The position numbers and the translations under genes are program-made. From assembly GCA_050480705.1 (NCBI GenBank), contig JBJHAX010000006.1:18979-82978 (forward strand): 64,000 nucleotides of DNA. Direction: 5' to 3'. The notes beneath the pieces were generated by a model, which ran no database searches, was not told where the DNA came from, and worked only from the letters and a program-made list of their open reading frames with translations. Below are positions 54,485-61,065 of the stretch, one piece after another (within the stretch, counting starts at the first letter, position 1; every line of letters starts with the position of its first letter). This DNA is from JBJHAX01 sp050480705 (lineage in GTDB: Bacteria > Actinomycetota > Nitriliruptoria > Nitriliruptorales > Nitriliruptoraceae).

Positions 54485-56584
54485 ATGCGCAGCCGCGCGC
54501 TGCTCGTGGCAGGCGGCGTCTGCGTGGTCCTGGCGTTGGCCACCCCGGCGTCGGACGGCGAGGGCAGCGCGACCGCGATCTGGCTGTGGCATGTCGGCGC
54601 GATGGCGCCCGCCTACGCGATCGGCGTGGCAGCGCTGTGGATGCGTCCTCACAATGCGACCGCCGGTTGGCTCGTCGCCGTGGGTTCGTGGCTCGCGATC
54701 GCCACCGCGGCGACACGCACACTGCCTCAGCTGCTCAGTGATGCCGGACCGCATGCGCATCTGGTGTCCAACGTCGTGCAGGTCGCAGCCATGCTCGCCA
54801 CCGCCACGGCGCTCGCCTGCCTGCTGGTCGTCTTCCCCGACGCCGCGCCTCACCGCGCCTGGCGACGTCGCCTCGTGCGTGCCCTGTGGATCCTGCCGAT
54901 CGTCGTCACGCTGTTGTGGGCGTTCGCGCGACCCGAGGTCGCGATCGGCGCGGTTGCCTGGCCGGTCGACGTCGCTCCCAATCCGGCCTTCGTCGCTCCA
55001 CTTTCCGGATTCGCGCCACTCGCGGCATCGCTCGTCGATGCCCGGTCGTGGATCTGGACGATCGGCGCGCTCGCGCTGCTGGCGCGATGGCGATCGGGCT
55101 CGCCACGGGTCCGCGGCCAGTTGACGTGGCCGGCCACGGCCTCGCTCGTCTTCCTGCTGCTGTTGGGCGCCTTCGTGTTCGTGCAACAGCTCGGACTCGT
55201 CGACGCAAGGGTGCGTCACCTTCCCCAGTACAACGGCTGGGTGCCTGGCATCGCGCTGTTGACCGCGAGCATGCTGGTCGCGCTGGTACGCCACCGCATC
55301 GTCGAAGTCGATCTGTGGCTCCGCCGCACGGTGCTGTTCGGCGGATTGTCGACACTGATCGCAGCCGCATATCTCGGCATCGCGGGACTCGTCGGGCTGG
55401 CCGCTGGGCAGCGTGCGTCGGTGGGTGTCGCGATTCTGGTCACCCTCGGCGCGATCGTGCTGTTCGAGCCGGCACGCCGGCACGTCGAAACGTTCGGGCG
55501 CCGATGGGTGTTCGGGCCTGCTGTCGCTGGCGACGAGCTGCTGCGCAGGCTCGGTCACGCACTCGAAGACGCCCACGACGCCGCTGGGATCGCGCAGACG
55601 CTCGTCGGGTCGGTGGTTGACGGGCTCGAGCTGCGCTGGGCACGCGTCACGCTGCACTCGGATGCGGACAGCCCATATGTCGTCACCCACGGAGACGTCG
55701 CGTCCACCGATGAGCCAACGGCGCAACTGATCGTTCCGCTGGCACACAGCGACACGAACGTCGGCGAGCTGGCGTGCGGCCCGAAGCGCAGCGGCGAGTA
55801 CTCGCCCGGCGACGAAGCGCTGCTCGCGACCCTCACCCGACAGGCGGCACTGGCCATCGTGAACGTCGGACTCAACGATCAGCTCGCACGCAATTTCGCC
55901 GAGGTTCGTCGGCAGGCCGACGAGCTGGCCGCATCGCGTGCTCGAATCGTCGAGGCCCAGGTGTCGGAGCGGCGCCGAATCGAACGCGACCTGCACGACG
56001 GCGTGCAGCAGGACCTCGTGGTCGCCCTCGCCCGCCTGAGGCTTGCACGCCGACAGCTGCAGCGCGACGCGGACACCGCCGAGCAGACACTTGCCACACT
56101 GCAGGATCACGTGCGCGACACGCTGGACACGGTGCGTGAACTGAGCCGAGGGATCCACCCGCTGGTATTGACCCACCTCGGCATCGCCGCGGCGTTGGAG
56201 GCGCAGTTCGACCGCCTGCCACTGTCGGTCGATTTCGACGTGTCTCCCAACGTCGCGGCGGCCAGGTTCGGCGAACAGCTCGAGGCTGCCGCCTACTTCG
56301 TCGTCTGCGAGGGGCTGACGAACGTCATCAAGCACGCCGGCACGTCCTGTGCGCGTGTCATGCTCGACATCGATGACGGAGAGCTCATCGTGGAGGTGAG
56401 CGACCATGGCGCGGGCTCCTCGCATGCCTCACACGACGGAACGGGCATCGTCGGACTGACCGACCGTGTTGCGTCGTTGGGCGGACGCTTGTCGCTGGAC
56501 TCCACGGCTGCTCATGGAACGACACTCCGCGCCACCCTGCCGGTGAAGGCACCGGCAGCGAGGAGGTCGAGCGTCGATGCGTGA
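54485..56584 (+). CDS. Membrane GAF histidine kinase (5' end affected by the gap)
   Basis: Kinase of at least 699 residues. About eight hydrophobic segments fill residues 1-340. A GAF domain (about 355-490) follows, then HisKA_3 with the phosphoacceptor in RRRIERDLHDGVQQDLVVAL (shown in part: RIERDLHDGVQQ), and an HATPase_c domain (about 600-690; EGLTNVIKHAG, DHGAGS, GTGIVGLTDR). The first ATG after the N run is given as the start. An ATG at 54442 just before the gap (GTRRADSAAQ) could be the true start if the real gap keeps frame, so the N-terminus is uncertain. The partner regulator overlaps its end by eight bases. Confidence 0.85.
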   Translation: MRSRALLVAGGVCVVLALATPASDGEGSATAIWLWHVGAMAPAYAIGVAALWMRPHNATAGWLVAVGSWLAIATAATRTLPQLLSDAGPHAHLVSNVVQVAAMLATATALACLLVVFPDAAPHRAWRRRLVRALWILPIVVTLLWAFARPEVAIGAVAWPVDVAPNPAFVAPLSGFAPLAASLVDARSWIWTIGALALLARWRSGSPRVRGQLTWPATASLVFLLLLGAFVFVQQLGLVDARVRHLPQYNGWVPGIALLTASMLVALVRHRIVEVDLWLRRTVLFGGLSTLIAAAYLGIAGLVGLAAGQRASVGVAILVTLGAIVLFEPARRHVETFGRRWVFGPAVAGDELLRRLGHALEDAHDAAGIAQTLVGSVVDGLELRWARVTLHSDADSPYVVTHGDVASTDEPTAQLIVPLAHSDTNVGELACGPKRSGEYSPGDEALLATLTRQAALAIVNVGLNDQLARNFAEVRRQADELAASRARIVEAQVSERRRIERDLHDGVQQDLVVALARLRLARRQLQRDADTAEQTLATLQDHVRDTLDTVRELSRGIHPLVLTHLGIAAALEAQFDRLPLSVDFDVSPNVAAARFGEQLEAAAYFVVCEGLTNVIKHAGTSCARVMLDIDDGELIVEVSDHGAGSSHASHDGTGIVGLTDRVASLGGRLSLDSTAAHGTTLRATLPVKAPAARRSSVDA

Positions 56585-57260
56585 GCGCGACGAGTTGCGC
56601 CTGGTACTGGCCGACGACAACTATCTCGTGCGCGAAGGCACGAGGATGCTGCTCGAGGACGCCGGTGACCTCGACGTGATCGCGACCGCCGACGATGCCG
56701 TCAGCCTCCTCGAAGCTGTCGAGGCGCTGCAGCCCGACGTCGTCGTGACCGACATCCGGATGCCGCCCAACAACGACCTCGACGGGATCGAGGCGGCACG
56801 CGATATCCGCAGGCGGCACCCCGCGATCGGTGTGGTCGTGCTCTCGCAGTACGCCGACAGCGCCTATGCGCTCGCGTTGTTCCGGGACGGGACCGACGGT
56901 CTCGGCTACCTGCTGAAGGAACGTGTCGGGGATCTCGACGAGCTGCTCGCGGCGATCCGAACGGTCGCGGCAGGCGGCTCCGCGATCGACCCGCGCATCG
57001 TCGAGGTGTTGGTACGGGCGCGCGAGCGCAGGGACAGCTCACCGCTGCGCCACCTTTCGGAGCGCGAGCTGGACGTCCTGCGCGAGATGGCACGCGGACG
57101 CAACAACAGCGGTATCGCCCAGACGCTGTTCGTCTCCGAATCGGCTGTCGAGAAGCATGTCAGCCAGATATTCCTCAAGCTCGGGGTCAGCGAGCGGCCC
57201 GAGATCAGCCGACGCGTCGCGGCGGTCCTCGCCTTTCTGCCTACCGAAGCCAGCGATTGA
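56577..57260 (+). CDS. NarL-family response regulator
   Basis: Regulator of 227 residues. The receiver has Asp13/Asp14, phosphoacceptor Asp59 (VVTDIRMPP) and Lys in YLLKERVGD. A LuxR-type helix-turn-helix is in LSERELDVLREMARGRNN and SESAVEKHVSQIFLKLGV. The ATG lies inside the last codons of the kinase with AGGAGG ten bases upstream, so the pair is co-translated. The target genes are unknown. A perfect hairpin terminator follows. Confidence 0.9.
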   Translation: MRERDELRLVLADDNYLVREGTRMLLEDAGDLDVIATADDAVSLLEAVEALQPDVVVTDIRMPPNNDLDGIEAARDIRRRHPAIGVVVLSQYADSAYALALFRDGTDGLGYLLKERVGDLDELLAAIRTVAAGGSAIDPRIVEVLVRARERRDSSPLRHLSERELDVLREMARGRNNSGIAQTLFVSESAVEKHVSQIFLKLGVSERPEISRRVAAVLAFLPTEASD

Positions 57261-57385
57261 GTCACGCGCCCGAAACGGCACGCGACCTGAGGGGGCGGTT
57301 CGGAGGCACACGGTGTGGATGGCCGCACCAATTCCGGAGGCACACCGGGTGTCTGCATCACACCAGGACTCGTAGGTTGCCTGTC

Positions 57386-57413
57386 GTTGCCGATCGGAGT
57401 ACCGATCGGCAAC
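57386..57413 (+). terminator. Hairpin terminator after the kinase/regulator operon
   Basis: Perfect 12-bp stem (GTTGCCGATCGG with its complement) and an AGTA loop, 125 bp past the regulator stop and 47 bp before the next gene. No T-run is present. Confidence 0.6.
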
Positions 57414-57460
57414 CAACCCCGACACAACCGCGATGGACGACCCGACGTCAAGGAATGCAG

Positions 57461-58063
57461 ATGGACCCGCAGGCAGTGCGACCGGCAAGGACCCCGACCC
57501 GCACCAGATCAGGACTCGATGTCACGATCGGTGGCGCATTCAGCCTCACGATGATCGCGTTCGCCTACCTGTGGGCTGGCTGGCTGCTCGCGGTGGTGTT
57601 CTCCACCGGATTCCTCGTCGGCTGGATCCTGTGGCTCGCGCGACCTCAGCACGCGAGCTTCAGCACGATCAAGGTGCCCTACCTGGTCGCACTCGGCGCC
57701 TACGTGATCCACCGCACCGACGAGGAGATCTCCGGGTTCGTCACCGCGATCGAGGATCTCACCGGGGCGGAACCGACCGCAGTCGTCTCGCCGCTCTCGA
57801 TCGGCCTGGTCGTCGCATCCCTCGCGTGGATGCTCAGCCCCCTGCTCATGCGCCGTGGACACCCGCTGGGCCACTACGGCGCGTGGACGCTGTTCACCGG
57901 ATTCGGGCTGCTCGAAGTGTGGCACTTCCTCTTCCCGCTGTTCACACCTGAGCCCTACGGCTACTTCCCCGGCATGTGGACCGCACCGCTGATCATCGCC
58001 GCAGGCTGTTGGGGGTTGTGGCGGATGTGGCGAGGCGAGACAGATGCGGACCCAGCGCCGTAG
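57461..58063 (+). CDS. HXXEE-like membrane protein
   Basis: Integral membrane protein of 200 residues with about five hydrophobic segments. The segment GAYVIHRTDEEISGF contains a His followed by an acidic EE pair, like the HXXEE family of unknown function, and a further HFLFPLF lies in a late segment. The ATG at 57461 has AAGGA six bases upstream; an ATG two codons before is an alternative. The family match is by motif only. Confidence 0.6.
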   Translation: MDPQAVRPARTPTRTRSGLDVTIGGAFSLTMIAFAYLWAGWLLAVVFSTGFLVGWILWLARPQHASFSTIKVPYLVALGAYVIHRTDEEISGFVTAIEDLTGAEPTAVVSPLSIGLVVASLAWMLSPLLMRRGHPLGHYGAWTLFTGFGLLEVWHFLFPLFTPEPYGYFPGMWTAPLIIAAGCWGLWRMWRGETDADPAP

Positions 58064-58085
58064 GGCCTCGCATGGGTGCCGCCCA

Positions 58086-58117
58086 CCCGATCGCCGGTCC
58101 CGGTATCGGCGATCGGG
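58086..58117. terminator. Bidirectional terminator between the membrane-protein gene and tRNA-Val
   Basis: Perfect 11-bp stem (CCCGATCGCCG with its complement) and a 10-base loop, placed 23 bp past the plus-strand gene and 50 bp past the 3' end of the minus-strand tRNA. Confidence 0.65.
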
Positions 58118-58167
58118 GAGGTGGCGCTCCGGGTGGTGCAGATGTGCGGCAGGGAGGAGGACTGCGG

Positions 58168-58241
58168 TGGGGCGTGTAGGAATCGAACCTACGACCTCTT
58201 GCGTGTCGAGCAAGCGCTCTAGCCGACTGAGCTAACGCCCC
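58168..58241 (-). tRNA. tRNA-Val (anticodon GAC) with C at position 33
   Basis: A full cloverleaf of 74 bases reads on the minus strand: acceptor GGGGCGT with ACGCCCC, D-arm GCTC/GAGC, anticodon stem CTTGC/GCAAG, T-arm GTAGG-TTCGATT-CCTAC, discriminator A73. The anticodon loop is TCGACAC, giving GAC (Val) with C where U33 is nearly universal; the usual loop would be CTGACAC. No CCA is encoded. A35, C36 and A73 fit valine identity. Confidence 0.85.
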
Positions 58242-58364
58242 GCAGGGGACTGAGACGTCCGAAGGTCGAACACTACCGGCTGGCTGACGGGGCCGCCAAA
58301 CCCCACGCGACGCCTCCAACGACTGCAGGACCAGACCTCCGCCGAGCCGCAATCACAAGGTTCA

Positions 58365-58380
58365 GATACACGCATGTATC
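58365..58380. promoter_or_regulatory. Operator-like palindrome before the repeat-protein/TetR/MMPL operon
   Basis: GATACA-CGCA-TGTATC is a perfect 6-bp inverted repeat. It is followed directly by the 10-bp palindrome CCGAATTCGG (overlapping by one base) and another GTATC copy. The area is AT-richer than its surroundings and lies about 80 bp before the first gene, so it is a good candidate site for the operon's TetR protein. Confidence 0.5.
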
Positions 58381-58459
58381 CGAATTCGGTATCGTCGCTG
58401 CATTGGCAGCGGCCCGCAGACCTCGGATCTCCACGCACCAGGTGCACGGTGGAGGCGCT

Positions 58460-60415
58460 ATGCCGCACCGCGTCCCGACACGATCAGGCACGGACATGTT
58501 CCCCCGGTTGCGCCGACAGAGCGCGCTCGCGCTCGTGCTGGTCGTGCTCGCCTGGGTACCCGCCTCAGCAGCGACGCCGGCAAGCTGCCCGCCAAGCGAT
58601 CACCCGGTCGTCACCTACGTCACGCTGGCCGATGACGGCGAAGCACGGAGCGGACAGCGGGCCGTCCTGTCGGGCGACGGCAACTGCGTCGAAGCCGACG
58701 ACGGTCCGTGGCCGGTCGCAGTGTCGATCCTCCATCGCGACGACGAGGGTCGCACGGTCGAAGGCGCGCGGATCGGCCGCGTGACCGGAAGCCTGCGCAC
58801 CGAGGTGCGCGTGCGTGACATGACGGCGCGAGACCACACGATCGACGTCGACGGTCCGACGGGACGCGACGTCGAACGTGTGCGGCTGAGCGTGCCGATG
58901 ATGGTGGTGGTCGTCGTCGACTATCCACCGGGCTGGCAGGTCGAAGGACCGGCGGGGCCCGGTGTGGCGCTGCGTTCGCACCCAGGAGGAGTCGACGTCA
59001 CCTACGCGGGCCTGCTCTTCGACCCGGTGACCGCCGCGGAGCGTGTCCTGGCCGTCGATGCGACGCCCGGCCCGGGACGTCCGAACGTCACGATCCGTGT
59101 GACTCCGCTCAACGACGAGGCCGACCTGCAGGTCCCCGACGGATTGCTCGATCCGGCGAGCCTCGCCGTTCTGGGCGCCTTCACCGCACTCGCCGTCGAA
59201 GGCACCGAAGAACTCGCCGACGGCACCGAGGAACTGGCCGACGGAACCCGCGAACTCGCCGACGGAACTGACGAACTCGCGGACGGAACCCGCGAACTCG
59301 CCGACGGAACCGACGAACTCGCCGACGGCACCCGCGAACTCGCCGACGGAACTCGGGAGTTCGCTGACGGGCTCGCTGAACTCGCCGAAGGGTTCGAGGA
59401 GTTCGCCGACGGCATCGGTGAGCTCGCCGCAGCGATGCCCGACATCGCCGACGGCGCGGCGGGTATCGCCGACGGCGTTGCTGGCGTTGTCGGCTTCCTC
59501 TCCGTCCTTCGCGATGGAGGCGGCGACCTGGCCTTCGGGTTGAGCGACACGGCCGCACTCGCCGGGCAGGCAGACGGCGTCGCGACGGCGCTCGTCGACA
59601 CGCTGGACGATCTCGAGCAGACGCTCCGATCCTTTCTGGAGGACGAGGTCGGCGCCGATCTCGACGACCTCGACGATCCCGGCGACGCGGCGATCATCGG
59701 GCTGCTCGACCTCCTCGAACAGGCGACGTCACTCAGTGGTCAGCTCGAGGATCTCGTCGAGGATCTCGTCCAGCAGACCGGTGCGCTCGTCTTCGTTCTC
59801 GACGGCTTCCTCGGCGATCCTCAACTCGCCGCGCTCGCCGGCGGCGCAGCCGAGCTTGCCAACGGGCTCAACGAGATCGCCGACGTGCTCGACGAACTGG
59901 CCGATGCTGCCGAGGAGCTCGCTGAGGCGACCGAGGAGATCGCCGACGCCGGTGAGGAACTGGCCGACGGCACCGAGGAGCTCGCCGACGGCACCCGCGA
60001 ACTCGCCGACGCCACCGACGAACTCGCCGACGGCACCGAAGAACTGGCCGACGGCACCCGCGAACTCGCCGATGGCACCGAAGAGTTGGCCGAGGGCACG
60101 GCCGAGCTGCCGGAAGCGCTGCAGGAAGTCGTCGACGTCGCCGACCGGGCCGGGCAGCGCGCCTCACGGACCCGGGCGATCACCGTGCTCGGCGCACAGC
60201 TCGCTGCGGCGCAAGGCGACACGACAACGCTGCTCGCGAGCGCCGGCGTGCGGCGTGATCCGATCTCCACGCCGCTGCTGGCCGCCTTCGGCGTGGCGGC
60301 GGCGGCCGCGGTCGCCGGTACGCGACGCGCAGGAATCCGACTGCTGGCATCGATCCGCAGCACGAGCGCAGGCACCACGACATCACCCACCGTCGATCCG
60401 GGGGACCGAGCATGA
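58460..60415 (+). CDS. Secreted heptad-repeat protein (xxxLxxG type)
   Basis: Exported protein of 651 residues. A signal peptide (about 13-38) is followed by a beta-rich domain (about 40-225), a first array of heptads of the form GT-E/R/D-ELAD (about 248-340), a middle part with acidic helices, a second array (about 478-552), a basic linker and a C-terminal membrane span (about 606-625). The heptads resemble the xxxLxxG repeats seen in YhgE/Pip-type proteins, but the multi-span membrane part of that family is missing. The ATG at 58460 has GGAGG only four bases away; an ATG at 58496 is also possible. It overlaps the TetR start by four bases and is the first gene of an operon with an MMPL exporter, so it may be an extracellular partner of that exporter. 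Confidence 0.8.
   Translation: MPHRVPTRSGTDMFPRLRRQSALALVLVVLAWVPASAATPASCPPSDHPVVTYVTLADDGEARSGQRAVLSGDGNCVEADDGPWPVAVSILHRDDEGRTVEGARIGRVTGSLRTEVRVRDMTARDHTIDVDGPTGRDVERVRLSVPMMVVVVVDYPPGWQVEGPAGPGVALRSHPGGVDVTYAGLLFDPVTAAERVLAVDATPGPGRPNVTIRVTPLNDEADLQVPDGLLDPASLAVLGAFTALAVEGTEELADGTEELADGTRELADGTDELADGTRELADGTDELADGTRELADGTREFADGLAELAEGFEEFADGIGELAAAMPDIADGAAGIADGVAGVVGFLSVLRDGGGDLAFGLSDTAALAGQADGVATALVDTLDDLEQTLRSFLEDEVGADLDDLDDPGDAAIIGLLDLLEQATSLSGQLEDLVEDLVQQTGALVFVLDGFLGDPQLAALAGGAAELANGLNEIADVLDELADAAEELAEATEEIADAGEELADGTEELADGTRELADATDELADGTEELADGTRELADGTEELAEGTAELPEALQEVVDVADRAGQRASRTRAITVLGAQLAAAQGDTTTLLASAGVRRDPISTPLLAAFGVAAAAAVAGTRRAGIRLLASIRSTSAGTTTSPTVDPGDRA
59201..59368 (+). 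repeat. Eight 21-bp tandem coding repeats
   Basis: Eight in-frame units encode GT-x-ELAD with x mostly Glu, Arg or Asp; the last has F for L. The DNA units are nearly identical (GAACTCGCCGACGG core), and decayed units continue to about 59480. Confidence 0.85.
59891..60117 (+). repeat. Second heptad array in the same gene
   Basis: About ten further 21-bp units encode ELAD- or ELAE-type heptads (for example GTEELAD and GTRELAD). The central units match the first array closely in DNA, so the two could recombine and delete the middle of the gene. Confidence 0.8.
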
Positions 60416-61065
60416 GCGGGCGCGGGCGCATGACGCGAGCGGAACAACAGCAGCAGACACGCCGGCGGCTCGTCGAAGCCGCCACGGAACTGTTTGCAAC
60501 GCATGGGTTCGAAGGTGCCACGATCGACGCGATCACCGAACGCGCCGGCTACACGCGCGGCGCCTTCTATTCGAATTTCTCCTCGAAGGAAGACCTGCTG
60601 CTCGCGATCAGTGACGCACGCATGGAACGATTCAACGAGCAGGTGATGCCCCGTCTGCCTGGTGTCGAACAGCATGCGACACCCGCAGGCGACGACCCGC
60701 TCTCCGCGATGGGCGATGCGATCGACGCCGCTGCCCGCTGGCTGATCGCCGAATCTCAGCCGGTCGAGCCACTGCTGCTGATCGAACTCGCGCGTATCCG
60801 CGACAACGACGAACGTGCGGACGAAGCCATCACGAGATTCCTCGAGCACGCGACCGACCTCGCCGCGCAGGTGCTCGAAACCGCCGGCATCGGCGACGAC
60901 ACGCCGACCCGCCGTCGTCTCGCACGCGCAGTGATCGCGCTGATCACCGGCGTGCAGGTCACCGCGCATCTCGAACTCGACCATGACAGCGACACCGTCG
61001 CGCTGCTGCTGCGCGGAATCCTTCGAACAGCACTCGATGAGTCTTCCACCGGTGGCTCAGCGTGA
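60412..61065 (+). CDS. TetR-family regulator of the MMPL operon
   Basis: Repressor of 217 residues with the helix-turn-helix in THGFEGATIDAITERAGYTR and the following GAFYSNFSSKEDLL. It lies between the repeat-protein gene and the MMPL exporter, overlapping both by four bases (ATGA and GTGA), so all three are made together. Autoregulation through the site near 58365 is likely. The ligand is unknown, possibly a lipid. Confidence 0.88.
   Translation: MSGRGRMTRAEQQQQTRRRLVEAATELFATHGFEGATIDAITERAGYTRGAFYSNFSSKEDLLLAISDARMERFNEQVMPRLPGVEQHATPAGDDPLSAMGDAIDAAARWLIAESQPVEPLLLIELARIRDNDERADEAITRFLEHATDLAAQVLETAGIGDDTPTRRRLARAVIALITGVQVTAHLELDHDSDTVALLLRGILRTALDESSTGGSA

Noticed and set aside
54242..56425. 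727-codon open frame on the minus strand
   Set aside because: It is antisense to the membrane kinase, reads through the N run, and its product has no recognisable domain.
59201..60117. CRISPR-like direct repeats
   Set aside because: The units are contiguous 21-bp coding repeats in frame, with no unique spacers and no cas genes.
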